Source of the DNA: Marsupella aquatica
Taxonomy: Eukaryota; Marchantiophyta
Length of the DNA: 64,000 nucleotides
Reading direction: 5' to 3'
Assembly (NCBI GenBank): GCA_973895155.1
Contig: OZ316892.1
Span: 22,816,001 to 22,880,000, forward strand
Shown here one piece after another: positions 37,437 through 49,430 of this stretch. The notes under the pieces were generated by a model that was not told the origin of the DNA, did not search any database, and worked only from the letters and a program-made list of their open reading frames with translations. The translations under genes were made by a program, and so were the position numbers. The first letter of the stretch is position 1. Every line of letters starts with the position of its first letter.

Positions 37437-37503
37437 ACCCAGCCATTTTCCCTGTCACCCAGCCATTTTCCCTGTCACACAGCAACTTTGCCTGTCACCC
37501 AGG
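37437..37503. repeat. 20-bp minisatellite, about three units
   Basis: Three successive 20-bp units of CACCCAGCCATTTTCCCTGT type end in CACCCAGG. The third unit is diverged (CACACAGCAACTTTGCCTGT). Looser relatives with TCACCTGG extend upstream to about 37230. Confidence 0.88.
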
Positions 37504-40500
37504 CTTTGTTTCAACTTGCACACGGCCGGACAGACCGACATACAACCCATACTATTGTTTGTCTAGCGCCGTCACTTTGGTTGGGAACATACAGTAAAGT
37601 CACGCGTGAAAGGAAATGTTTGTTTCTGACACTAAGCTTAGTTTAACGAGAAAGGAAACCTTGCCCAAGCAGCTTTGCCGCAGTGTTGCACAGCTTGGGT
37701 GGGGAAAATGCTTTGGGGTCTCTAACACCAAGTTGATGAATGCTGTGTAATATACTCCTCAGTAAATTATGGTAGACTAGTTAGAAGTGGTCTGTTATAT
37801 TCCATGAGTGGACTTTCTTGTGTTTAGTTGGAACTTGGAAGTTCTTGAACATTGTCTATCATGATCATTGGCTGGTTGACTCTCTCTGTTGGGCACCAGA
37901 TGAGGGGAAGTGAATTAATTTGGAGCTGTTCAGAGTTTCGCTCGAGTTTTGGGACAAGACTGACACAGAGCAGAGCCAGAGCAAAGATTGCTTCACAAAA
38001 GAATCAAAACTGAACAAGTGCTTGCGTTTGGGGTAGGCCCCTTTGATTTTGCAAATCAATACCTACCCATTGGTTCGTAAAGTGATTCCTAGCGTGAATG
38101 TCAGAACTTTCCTCATATGTAGATGGTGTTTGCTTCCAGTTCCACTCCCAACGCTAGTTGTGCCCCACAGTTATGGACTAGAGGCTTTATTCTAAGCCAT
38201 GGGCCCTTGTCCCAGCTTTCCATTGCACTTTATTAGAGAGATTGACACCTTTTCTTTTTGAATCAGGAAGTCGTTTTATAGCAAAGAAATTGGCATTTTC
38301 TGTGCCTCACAAAAAAGTATTGATTATATTAAAACTAAACATACACAACCACACAACTCTACATGAGAACAATAAATCTTTACAAGCTGGTCAAAGACGA
38401 GCATCTTGCAAATCACATTAATATGTAAATTGTCATTCTTCGCTCCCAAAATGAGAATTGGTTCTTGCCTCTGCTCTATGCTGCTTACGGAAAAGACCAT
38501 GCACACGTAGCCAAGCTTTTTGTATTGTATCAGATCCACATGTTCCAGGCTGGACGGAAAATGTGTTTGACTTGGGCCTGGTGCTCTCGGAGACTGCTGA
38601 TAATCTCTATGCTGCTAGCCGGAGACTCTCCCCGGGCAGGAAGGGTACTCGCCTCGTTAGGGCTAAGACCTGGATTGATGAGCTCTGTATGTACTGGCTT
38701 GGTCACGGCAGCGGCCATATCACATCTGCTATGTGATCTGATTGGTTTGGCCAGCTCTTGTCTAGGGGGATTATTACCCCTTGTGTTATCTCAGCTGTGT
38801 AGGCTCTTTGGGGTCATGGAATTTTACCCTCTGCGGCCTGTTGGTCCGTGGGCGGTTGCGCTCTGTTTTGATGGTCCTGGCATAGGTGTGCCTTCTTTGG
38901 CTGTTTGTTCGCCCTGGCCGTGAGGTTTTTCACGGCCGGAAAAATGTTTTATAAACCTAAAAACCATTCCAAGGAAGGAAAATGAGAATTGGTTCAATAA
39001 TTTCTCTGCCTGATGTTAGGTTTTGCCGTCAGATCTTGGAATACTTTTTTGCATTCTCTTCGAATACAGATGTGGATGACCAGAGCTTTGTGGTCACAAT
39101 TGACTGAACATTACAATTTGTGACTATACGGTCTTGACAATAGAGAGGACAAGACACTCTGGGGCCATCTTTAAGCCCCATCACAATACGGAACTAAAGT
39201 TTAGCCTCAAAGAAGGAATTCTTTTATAAAGAATTTGTTCGCAAAGCCTACACAATTCGCAACACACTTTTGCTGCCAGGTGTTTTTTTTCATGCCTTAG
39301 AGGAGGATTTTTAAGTAAACATTTTTTTGGGGAGGGGAAGAACCCCAAAATTTTTAATTTTTAATAAGAATCTGCGAAAACCCCACGGAAAGGGGAAGCC
39401 AACAGGGCCAAACGGGAGGGCAAACCCAACAAAAGCCCAAGGCAGAGGCATAAAAACTCCAGGCAGCAGCACAAACCATGGAGAAAAGCCAGCCAAAGAT
39501 ACTTTAAAACAATAACAGACCCGAAGACAGGATCAGAGAGATCCTGAGACCTATCCCAATTTAAAAGACCAACACCTGGAGAAACAATCCAGGAGAGAGA
39601 CAAAAGATTGACCCTCCCGTAGGAAAAGTGAACCTGAAATGAGAGACCGCTAAACATCATTCGATGTGATTCGGCCACCACCGGTGCCCAACCATCTCTG
39701 CTTTTCAACATCCACATGTTGTTTAGCTCTGATTCCTAGGGGAAACTTGTTCTTGCTTTTTCGTGCCATTGTGAGGTATCTCCGAATAAAATGACATGGC
39801 TGACAATTTTAGACCAAATAAACAAACAGAGAGATTGTGGTGGCAACCTTGTTTTTTAATAAGAGAAAATCACTTTGGGTGGGTCAAATGTGGTATGCGC
39901 CACAGGTGCTTGTAGTAGTTGTAGGAATCATATTAAACAAACACAAAGTGCACATCACCTTTGGTGTGCACCGAAATGGGTTCTTTGTAAAGAGAGAACA
40001 TAATCTCCATACTTTGTAGATATTTTCTTTCTTTCCGAGAGCGGCAACCCCCTCCCCCACAAAAAAAAACACCTAAAAACAAAACATCCGCCAGCCAAAA
40101 ACATTTTTTTACAAAGTGCTGAGCTGAAGAACGTAGCACTGGTGACAGCCCACCTTTACTTTACCTTGTTCGAATTCGATCATACGCATGTTAAATGATT
40201 GAAAAACCCAAAAGGCAGCCGTCACCTCACCTTACATCAACCTTCCCTAGATAAAAACAAAAACCAAAAACATCATCCTGCTGGTTGATGTTGTGATTGA
40301 TTCTCTGCCCATCGACAATCATGGAGAAAGCAATGCACATTAGAGGAGAAGAGGTACCTGGGAAGGTGAGCCTATATACTATGTATACATATAGAATAGA
40401 TTAGCATAGTCAAGGTTGAAGATGGAAATTTGTGAGGCAGAGGGGATGTGGGTGGATCCAGAGGCAAGATGCCCAGACATGTAGAAAGTACACTAGAAAG

Positions 40501-40766
40501 TACCTACAGAAGGGAATCATTGCCAGTCATTTATCAAGGGCAATTTTGGCCGGATTTTACCTTGTAACCCTTCCACCTAACATATAAACTAAATTTTCAG
40601 AAGTTTTCAGGTGACTTGCCTCAATCCTTAGTGAAACTCACTAACTTCGAGATTCTCCTTAGATCACGGAAATTTCTGTAGACTCAATATAGATCTACAT
40701 ATACTTTATAATTCATGATTGAGGTCGACCGTTCATGACTTACTCGGAAGGGTGAATCTATAGGTC
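37504..40766. other. Intergenic DNA, no confident gene
   Basis: A frame of 152 codons at 38465-38923 matches no family. A hairpin GGCCGTGA-ggtttt-TCACGGCC lies just after it, at 38916-38937. A minus-strand frame at 39361-39717 is Leu-rich and unidentified. I considered LINE 3' ends for both but could not support that. Confidence 0.4.
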
Positions 40767-40780
40767 ATTATTATTAAATA

Positions 40781-41128
40781 AATAAATATATTTATTTCTT
40801 TTCTTTTCTTTGAAAACCGAAAGCAGACCCATCCAACAGAGGATAGACGTCCTGCTTTGGAGCATGTATTTCTATGTAGGGCAACCACAAGGGGACAATA
40901 CCCAGGGATCCCACAGGGACCCCTACCAGGAGGAAGAGAGGATTAAACCAGAACCCAAAGTGGACAACCAGGGCTGAGGAGATAATCAATACTCCCACCA
41001 CTACACCCCACCCACCCACACACACACACACATACCCTCCACACCCCTTATGTGTGGAGGGAGGATTGAACCTGGGACCTCGCGGTTCTAGGCTCATACT
41101 CTGGCCAATTGACCAAATCCAGTTGGTT
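40781..41128 (-). mobile_element. tRNA-derived SINE, 348 bp, minus orientation
   Basis: Read on the minus strand from 41128, the head has an A-box-like TGGTCAATTGG and a B-box GGTTCAATCC, spaced as in a tRNA gene. A tRNA-unrelated body follows, and an A-rich tail (AAAGAAAAGAAAAGAAATAA) ends the element near 40781. Exact 14-bp copies of ATTATTATTAAATA flank it at 40767-40780 and 41129-41142, as expected for LINE-mediated insertion. The internal A and B boxes would be its own RNA polymerase III promoter. The 348-bp length fits plant SINEs. I cannot assign a family. Confidence 0.88.
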
Positions 41129-41142
41129 ATTATTATTAAATA

Positions 41143-42489
41143 GTTTTATTACTGCCTTTGAGTCCCCCTAAAGGCACATCCACCACTGTCCCCATGGGCA
41201 CACAGAGATCTGTACAGGCAGAATCAGATACAGAACATGAGGGCAGCTCTGCCAAGTTCCCACCAGTCTTCCGTAAACTCATGTTCCAAAAATGTTGTGC
41301 ATGTAAAACCCACCTTGATATGGAACTATTTTACCCATATGGGAGCCCATAATACATTACCGTGCTGTAGAGAGTCCACAGAGGTTTACCAGTTTTAGAC
41401 TGCTAAACTTTTTAAAGCATCCATACATGGTTGGACTATGGTGCCCTCCCCAATGAAAAGATGCCTTGCACCTGTGGTTCCCTTTGGGCAAAGGCAGTAG
41501 TTATGTGCAACGGTGTGGAAGAAATGTGCAAATGTTGTAGGATGTGAATATTGTTGAGAATTCCAACAATGTTACACACGAGAAACCATCAAGCGAGATC
41601 ACACCAACGCCATGAATACCTTGTTCACCTTGGTCAAGGCTACACCTATGGGAATACAAGACTTTTACTAAGTTCTGGTCACCATAGCCATGCCAAATCT
41701 CCATAGTAAACCTCCAAGATTGCTACTCTAGCTCCTAGCTTGCTCCCTACAAATGGGCATGAGGCTCACTGAGGAGTTCTCCCTTGCTAGGTGAGAAGTC
41801 TAGTTGTGTCTAATCACCATTAAGGCCCCAACAGTGATTAGTGAAAGTGAGGTTAGCCAAAGACTAAGAGTTAACCTAACTAACATGTGGCAATCTGGTC
41901 AGGACCCTGGCAAGGGTATATACATTTTGCCAAGTCTGGGAAAAAATGATTGTGGCTGGAAAATACAGTAGACATGGTGTTGAGGTTAGGGTAGAGGACA
42001 TGGATGACCATCTGATGGCGACAGTCAGATTGTTTCATGTTAACTCTAGTTACTTTGCTTCACCAGTGGTGGAAAAGATGACAAACTAGTAACTAAACTA
42101 AAAAGAGTGGCAAGGTATCTATTATTACAACAAAGAGTGCCAATGTACTAAATCTCAGACAAATAGATAATACATGTTCAATGTTATTGATGTTGGTAAT
42201 CATTTTTTGTGGAGTCCAAAGGTTTTGCTGTTGACCTTCAATCAAAGTAAGTCTGTGAACTAAGTACTAACACCAATAGTGCACGCCTAAAGTAACAAAT
42301 GTTACCACAATACTATTTTTTTATTCCACAACACTCTATGGAGCATAATGTGGCCCCCAAGAAAAAAATCAATCCAAAACAATCAAGGAAGGTACATTCC
42401 AAAGACAACCAAATACATTGTGTGAGGTTGCATCATGAGCAAAAGAGAACACCACACAGCAATCACAGGACTTGCAACCCAAAATAGCC
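41143..42489. other. Intergenic DNA, nothing recognised
   Basis: Short frames only; AT-rich towards the end. Confidence 0.5.
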
Positions 42490-42492
42490 TTA

Positions 42493-42828
42493 GGGCTGTC
42501 TTGCATGTGCAAGAGTCCTAAAAAAAGCGGCCCTTACCAGCTCACAAATATCGGAAAAAAGTGCAAACCAAATCTACCAGGAGTGGGGAGCAGATACACG
42601 GGAAAAACGTCCAGAAGTCTGGGTCGAAGACGACGTGTTATGTCTACCATTTTGTTTTATTATGATTTGAAGGTTGGGGACCTCAAGGGCCGGAAATTTT
42701 CCGGCCCTTGCCCTTGCAACTCCACCAAAGATGGCGTCAAGACTGCCGAACTGTCGCTTGATTAAAAAAAGGCCACGGGTTCATTTCAGGGCCGGAAACC
42801 AAAAGACCTTGTACATGCAAGACGGCCC
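42493..42828. mobile_element. Tourist-like MITE, 336 bp, with TTA target duplication
   Basis: The left end GGGCTGTCTTGCATGTGCAA matches the reverse complement of the right end, GGGCCGTCTTGCATGTACAA, with two mismatches. TTA lies directly outside both ends (42490-42492 and 42829-42831). This is the pattern of Tourist/Harbinger-derived MITEs. It has no coding capacity. A near-perfect palindrome with 13-bp arms (CAAGGGCCGGAAA) sits at 42684-42710. The terminal sequence differs from the 26343-28252 element, so that element is not its direct parent. Confidence 0.85.
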
Positions 42829-42831
42829 TTA

Positions 42832-43199
42832 AATCCGCCATAAGGAGTATCATTTCCCCAAAGGCCGGTCCCACTCTGAAATTGGGGTTAGCAAGGCTTA
42901 GTGGGCTAAAGACAGATTAGAGTGTAAAGTGTAATAAGTAAACAAAAAGATTGGGATAGTATATATAAAGAAAAGAAACATTAATGCTTAAAATAATTAA
43001 ACTAATAATAGGAGCATAGTATATATTTCTTACAAAGAAGAGTGACAGTGTATCTAAAAAATTAAACTAAACACCGTGACAGAGTATATATATTTTCGTA
43101 CATTTTTTTATAAAGAAGAGTGACATTGTAATAAATTTAGCATGCATAGATATTCTCCAGTTAAAAAATCATTCCTCCTCCATCTCCATTTCTTCGTGA
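42832..43199. other. AT-rich intergenic DNA with short direct repeats
   Basis: AAGAAGAGTGACA and AGTATATAT words recur at about 43015-43130. No gene is recognised. Confidence 0.5.
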
Positions 43200-43910
43200 T
43201 CACAGCTGAAGCTTTCGGCTATGGAAGCATGCATTCCAGGTGAGCGGAGAGAGCGCTAATGAGCATGGCGACGACTCTGCTTCGTTGCTCTCATGGACTT
43301 CATGACTTGATACTTCTACCGGACATCGCTGGCAGTGAATAAATTTGCGCAGTTTTATAATCCGTGCACGAGGCGACCTCGAGAGCGCGTGGATGCTGCG
43401 CGAGAGCTCATCTTTCTCGTTCGTATTAAAGAAGAGAGAGAGTGAGAGAGAAACAGTGAGCGAGAGAGAGAGAGAGAGAGAGCGATGGCGGGAGCAAGCG
43501 AACAAAAAACATGCACGAAGTTACGGACGAACGGGAGGCGAATGGGCGAGAGAGAGTGCGAGCAAGCAAGCAAGCAATCGAGGGAGACGGAGGAGACGAG
43601 CGCAACAAGCTAAACGTGACGGGTGAAGACAAAAGAAGCTTTTCTGGACTTCCCGGGTGAATTTCTGGCGAGCGAGCTCTTGTGCGAGGGAAGGAGGGAG
43701 GGAGAGAGCGAGCTCGATTTTGGCATGGCTGGTGTTGGACCACGGCGAATCATCCATCCACGCTTTCCCGCACAGCGAGGGAACCTGTCAGAGGCTTTGT
43801 TGTTCGCGACGTTGCCGGCATGTTCGTGACGTGGGAGCGAAATATGAAAATGTCCATGAATTCGTCGACGCCCCTTTTCTGCTTCCTCCTCAAAGTCTCC
43901 TAGACACCTC
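43200..43910. other. GC-rich, GA-repeat-bearing block, unidentified
   Basis: A GA microsatellite at about 43430-43482 sits in a GC-rich block with short Met-started frames, for example 43682-43903. The composition resembles a promoter or 5' UTR of a plant gene reading to the right, but no coding exon is recognisable downstream. Only the repeat and the composition are seen directly. Confidence 0.35.
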
Positions 43911-43944
43911 TGGTTCTTCTTCTCTTTCCATCACTTTTCCTTTC

Positions 43945-44418
43945 TCCTCGTTTCTCCTCTTTTCTCCTCGTCTCTGTAAATTCCATGACCCTTTTTCCTC
44001 CTCTTCTCTGTAAATTCCGTGACCCTTTTTTCTCGTCTTCTCTGTAAATTCCATGGCCCTCTTTTCTCGTCTTCTATGTGATTTCCATGACTCCTCTTTT
44101 CTCCTCCACTCTGTAAATTCCAATTCCATTACTCTTTTCTCCTCTTCTGTGTAATTTCCTTGAGTTGTCTTTCCTTGAGTTGTCTTTATAGACCCCATTC
44201 TCTTTACAGACCCCATGAGATGATCCTTCTAAAATCTCTAGCACCACATTGAGCCACATCATCGAGTCTAGCCACAAACAGGAAAGATGATGTTTTCTCC
44301 TTTTTGTGTGTAAATTCCATGACTTCTCCTTTCTCCTGTTCATGACTTTTGTTTTCTCCCCTTCTGCGTAATTTCCATGACTTCTTTTTTCTCCTCGTGT
44401 CTGTAATTTCCATGACTC
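43945..44418. repeat. Minisatellite of about 33-38 bp units, two blocks
   Basis: Units of TTTTCTCCTC-TCTGTAAATTCCATGAC type occur about six times at 43945-44160 and about four times at 44291-44418. About 130 bp of different sequence separates the blocks. The minus strand remains open over much of it (44216-43890 and 44424-44074), giving a Glu/Lys/Arg-rich repetitive string. I treat that string as a by-product of the repeat. Confidence 0.85.
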
Positions 44419-45227
44419 CAACATCAGTCAGTCGACTCGTCAACTGCATAAAGCTGTTGAGAATATACTACAGTACTTACCTTATCACACGTCTGAGATT
44501 TACTGAACTAGCCTGAGTCCTTTATCACACGCCTGAGATTTACTCAACTAGCCGGATCAAGTGCCCCATTCTTGGAATATAATTAAAGGTGACTATATTC
44601 AAACGTCTAATTTCAGAGACCCACCCTGCACCCAATCTTCATTTTACACTCACAACCCAACTTTGGTTATGCCCTGGAGGCACAATCTAGTGTAGAGACT
44701 TCACTCTAGGCTATAGGCCTTGAAGAATAGCTTTAGATTGCAATTCTATAATTAGACTACCACTCTTCTTTGTCTATATATACTCTTTGCCATCCTTTTT
44801 GCTGCTGGTTAACTAACACATTGGTTAACCAATGTGACCGCAGTTAACTTGAAACAATTTGACAGTCACCAGGGAGATGGTCTTCCATGACCTCTACCCT
44901 AACCACAGGACCCTTCCAACCCTTGACTTTAGGTTGGGTCTCTTACTTTGCTCCAACCCCTGCTTGGTTGGATGCCCCACCCCCCTGTCCCCCTTGGTCG
45001 AGGTTGGGTAAGGATGTATATTTAATTTAAGGACGGTAAAAAATTATCCGGCAATAAAACTGGCAAGATGTTGATCGTTGGATCATTCCAAAACTAGCCA
45101 GAGTCAATCTACTCAACCAGCAATGTCACAAATCTCACTAGCAACATTTGATCTTCAAGCTAGATGCTACACTTAAAAAAAGCTCTCAAACCCTATGGCT
45201 TGAAAAGACCTACGAGAGAGGGGGGGC
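44419..45227. other. Intergenic DNA with one short tandem duplication
   Basis: Two copies of a TATCACACG-CTGAGATTTACT-AACTAGCC unit of about 41 bp lie at 44480-44556. Nothing else is recognised. Confidence 0.5.
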
Positions 45228-45700
45228 GCATCATGCAAACACTAGAGTATGTTGTTTTCTGTAACATCGTTTCCCTGGAATGAACTTTTGCCCTGCTATT
45301 CCAATTCACATTCCTTCATGAACTCTTTTGCTATAGGATGCTAAGGGGATGGACGGATTGGCCCATCATGCAAACACCCGTGCCTCACTTTTCGTTTGCC
45401 CCTTATTGTATTCAACTAAGTAGTATCTCTGAATTATATTCTATTGGGAGGGGGAGGAGGGCGGGCATCATGCAAACACTACAGTACATTCTTTTCCTGT
45501 ACCCCCTCATTTCCCTGGAATTAACTTTTGCCCTGCTATTCCAATTCACATTCCTTCTGTTGTTTTTGACAAGAGCTACACTAGGAGCCAGCATGCTGAG
45601 CATCATGCAAACACTCACCCTCCCTTTTCCTTTGGCCCCTTGTTGTCTTGTGTTAAGTAGTATCTATGATTTGGGGGAGGGGGGAATTTTTCCTTTTTGG
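45228..45700. repeat. Two-copy tandem duplication of about 237 bp with a motif found four times
   Basis: Copies start at 45228 and 45465 and share TTCCCTGGAAT-AACTTTTG and CCCTGCTATTCCAATTCACA. CATCATGCAAACAC occurs at 45229, 45364, 45466 and 45601. It is therefore twice per copy at matching offsets, which points to an older duplication inside the unit. Confidence 0.88.
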
Positions 45701-48430
45701 CGGAAACTGGAAACTCAGATCCATTGATTAACCCCATGTGACGCATTGGACACAAAATGTTGTCATTTTGTATTAAACTTTTGTTTTCACGGATTCTGTG
45801 TGATCTGGGTATAATATAGCATTTACAATGTGCATGAGGAGTTTTTTAATCCCTATTGTTGTTCACTCACTATGTGCTGCTCAATCTGCCATCGCCAACA
45901 GAGCTTGGTATCAAATCCCTGTGAACCCTGGATTTTAACACATTTAACAAAGAGATCTACAGTGTCCACAATTATTGATAAGTGCACTTTTTGGGTGTGC
46001 ACTTATCAAGGATTGCAACACCTGGTTTAGTGTTTGCCGGATTCATCTTCCTGAGAGTGTGCACTTAGAGAGAGCTAACTTTAGCTTCATTTCCTCTCCC
46101 CTTCCCTCCTCTCATTCTTTCTTTTTTGGGAAAGAATTGAGTATCATGATTGAACTTGGGGGGCCACTCCCTTCCTCATAAAAATTTCTTTGTAGAAAGC
46201 CCAGGTGCTCCACCACGTCCTTGCAATAAAAACTTGACACGCAAGAAAAAGAAGATTTCTATACACCTGGTTGCGTCGGGTTGGGTATCCCTGCTTTTTC
46301 CAAAAAGGAAAAAGAAGACTCCCATACCGTTTTGCAACAAAGTAAAAAGGGATCATATATTGAGGAACCCCTCCTCGTAGTCACTTCGTTGGATCAGACA
46401 AAAGCTTATTTGGATTTTGCTATCATAACCAGTGCAAGGTAAATTGATCAACACATTTATGCATCCACCCAATCAGTCACAAAGAAAGTCACAAGGTTCA
46501 AAATGAGGTATTTTCACAGCCATTGATTGTGGCGTAGCCCCAATAAGGATAATTTGGCCACAATTGCAGAGCTAACCTTACAGGAATCCCCTTCTCCCTT
46601 CCCCCCTCCCCAATGGCAAATCTTCTAAAACATCATTAGAAGATCTCCTTTCGACACTTGGTATTTATGGAGTCTCTTCTCTTTCCTGTGTAACGCTTCT
46701 GGAGTCACCAAAGCACAACAATAATGAAATACATACAATATATTGACCTTTACTGGACTAGGTTGGTCACCAAACAAATACAACATCCAGATTTGCGACT
46801 ACGTAGCCTAACTTTTGGAACAAATAAAGCTAGAGCCCCCTGAAAATGGTAAGCCAATGAAATGATGGTGCAAGATCCCGAATTCTGTAAAGAGATAACA
46901 TATTCTGTGAAAGAGATAAAAAAGTTCAAAACAGTAATGGAAAGATGAGATGTTTGGGATTAAAAAAAGGGGGGTGCAAATTGACAGATCAGCCCTGTCT
47001 AATATAAAAGAAAGGAGGAGGAGATGCTAAGAATCTTCCTCACCAATTTTTTCTAGATTAATCCCTGACTGTCAGATCTCCAGCTAGTAGGGTCTGTGGC
47101 TGGACGGGAAACTGACTGGCCCAAAGAAAATATACTGTAGCTAATCTCACCCAAAAGTGGTGAAGACATGTTAGATACTGTAGCTAGAATCCAGCAAATT
47201 GTTGCACTAAAGGAAAGGTTTTTCTCGTTCTCCAGGATGGGGGTGCAAATTGAAAGATCAGTGTGTAATAATATAAAAGAAAGAAGGGGATACGAAGGAG
47301 ATGCAAACAAAATTGGTGACTGAGTCTCAAATACAAAAGAAGAAGATCACATTCTGAATCTCTAGATTCGGTGTTCCAGAACATTACAATGAAGAATGAG
47401 ATTGTTGTGGCGCTTGCTTATTCGTTCAGGTCTTGAAGAAACGCTTCACTAAAGAAGCTATGATCGCACTGTCAACAGAAGGATGAAAAGGCCCCTAATC
47501 ATCGGAGTTGTTGCCTAGCGGATCAGCCCATCACATCCAACCTGCTCTTTCAATTTGGCTCATCAATGGCCAGCGATGGAGTAGGTTTGACCCAACACGC
47601 CCCTTTCCATGCACGCTTCTCAGCCCACTGGCGTGGCTTACATGAGACTCTTACTGCGTATTTCGCAATTGGTGGTCTACAATCTCTCAATTCGTTCGAG
47701 TCAGTTTTGTCAATTTCTTTATATGTTTGCTTCCCATCTGCCAAGGTTTGAAATGATGTGCGTCGTCTCCCCTGCTGCACGAGAACCTTCTCCTTCAACT
47801 CAAGCTGTGGGTGTCTTTTCATCTTTTGCCTGATAATCGTGTCTAATACGAGAATGGACAGACCCACGGGTAATAAAGGTCGGTGCTCTATATATTTGCT
47901 CTCTCAGAGGTAACTTTTGAATGCACTAATAACAGTCAAGCTTAAAGAGAATAAGTGGAGTCTCTAGCATGCATGCGTCCATCATTTCTCTTGATTTTCT
48001 CCACTCGAGATTTCTGAAAAAGTAACGATGCCCGTCTAGTACCGAGGTTTACCGTTGAACAATCCCATGCAAGGGCTTCTAAATGATGATGAATGGTCCT
48101 AGATTGGAGATGAATACCAACTTGGCTTCACAGGTAACAAAACGAGATTTGCAGAAATGGTCTTCTGGAAATTTTACTTCAAAGATGGGCATTCTTGTTG
48201 CTCCATTCGCCAATCGTACGCATGCCAACCACACGCTAGCCAAACTAACAGCAAACAAGCAAGGACAGAGAAAAGATCCAGGAGCTGTAAGCAAGGTTGG
48301 CAGAAACTATAATTCCAGTCGATGGGCAGAAACACACACACAGTAAGTGTGTTGCAAAATGGAGAAATTGACATGGAATGGTTAACAAACTAAATAATGA
48401 TTAGAAAAACCTGTCACTTCCAACAGCAAC
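45701..48430. other. Intergenic DNA, nothing coding recognised
   Basis: A direct repeat with GGGGTGCAAATTGA-AGATCAG and AATATAAAAGAAAG occurs at about 46970 and 47233. Other frames are short and unassigned. Confidence 0.45.
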
Positions 48431-49130
48431 AGGTGGCCCTACACAAACAACTATGGCAACCGTTTGAAGCAAAACCGTGGTAATATGGTGTTTGCACAAA
48501 GCGTAGAACCGCGATTCCGAAAACATGTAGGGCAATGAATGATTAAAGATGCTGTCCTCGTGCGAAAGGGAGTTGTGATGGGCCTACACAGAAAACCATG
48601 GCAACAGGAAACCCCACATTAGAAACAAAACTGTGGTATTATAGATTCTGCACAAATCTAAAATCATGATTCCAAAAACATGTAGGGCCGCGGTTTCACT
48701 CGGTCGGTTCTACACTGCTGGGAGTTCCTGGCTTTCGGACTCCTGGTTTTCTTGCAGGCACAGAAGCCACTCAAGCTTTTTTGAGTTACATCGCAAAGCG
48801 AATTGCATGTAGCACACGGGCACTCCTGCCCTGAATTTTGCATTTTTCAATAAAATACTCATTCCAGGCAAAAAAGAAAGCATGCAGGGCAATAAGTGAT
48901 GGACATGTTTTCTTTCAAAAGGAGAGGTGATGGCCCTACACCAGAACCATGACAACAAGCACGCATAATCATACTCGAAGCAAAAGTGTGGTATGGGGTC
49001 TACGCAAATCTAGAACTATAGTTTTAAAAACAGAATGATTAGAGACTCTTCTCTTTCAAAAGGTCGAGGAGATGGCCCCACACACATGACAATGGCAACA
49101 GGGGAGTACACTTTATAAGCAAAACTGTGA
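48431..49130. repeat. Four diverged tandem copies, about 145-bp unit, one with an insertion
   Basis: Each copy has GGCCCTACAC-like sequence, then CATGGCAAC, AGCAAAACTGTGGTATTAT, TCTGCACAAATCTAGAA and AACATGTAGGG. Copies start near 48433, 48580, 48931 and 49072. The wider gap before the third is filled by about 170-200 bp of unrelated sequence (about 48692-48860). Confidence 0.8.
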
Positions 49131-49243
49131 TATTATGGAGTCTACACAACCTTCCAGAACCAGAATTCCAGAACTATGGACCGCGAAGGGCACGAAATCT
49201 GCACGTAGGAAATTAAAGAAGACCTACAAGTTGAATGGATCTT

Positions 49244-49429
49244 CACTCCAGTCCAAAAGCCCAAGCTCCTGCTATGATGAACGTCGCCGTCAAAGGGGAT
49301 GGAACTGTCCTATGAGTGCAAAATTCCAAAGGAAAAGGAATTCACTCTGGTCCAAAGCGCAAACTCTGGCTATGATGAACGTATTCGTCAGAGGGGATGG
49401 AACACTTCTATGAGTGCAAAATTCCAAGA
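49244..49429. repeat. Two-copy tandem duplication, 99-bp period
   Basis: Two copies share GCTATGATGAACGT, GTCA-AGGGGATGGAAC and CTATGAGTGCAAAATTCCAA. The copies start near 49244 and 49343. The period is a multiple of three and the surrounding frame stays open, but the product matches nothing. Confidence 0.9.
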
Positions 49430-49430
49430 G

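Noticed and set aside
37437-37503. CRISPR-like array
   Set aside because: The repeats are directly adjacent with no spacers, and the DNA is eukaryotic; it is a minisatellite.
39311-39720. Leu-rich minus-strand frame as a LINE 3' end
   Set aside because: The T-rich and GCCC-rich composition resembles plant LINE 3' regions, but there is no coding domain, poly(A) tail or target duplication to support it.
45903-45920. TTGGTATCAAATC as an LTR-retrotransposon primer binding site
   Set aside because: It only partly matches the tRNA-Met complement, and I see no LTR pair, polypurine tract or gag-pol coding nearby.
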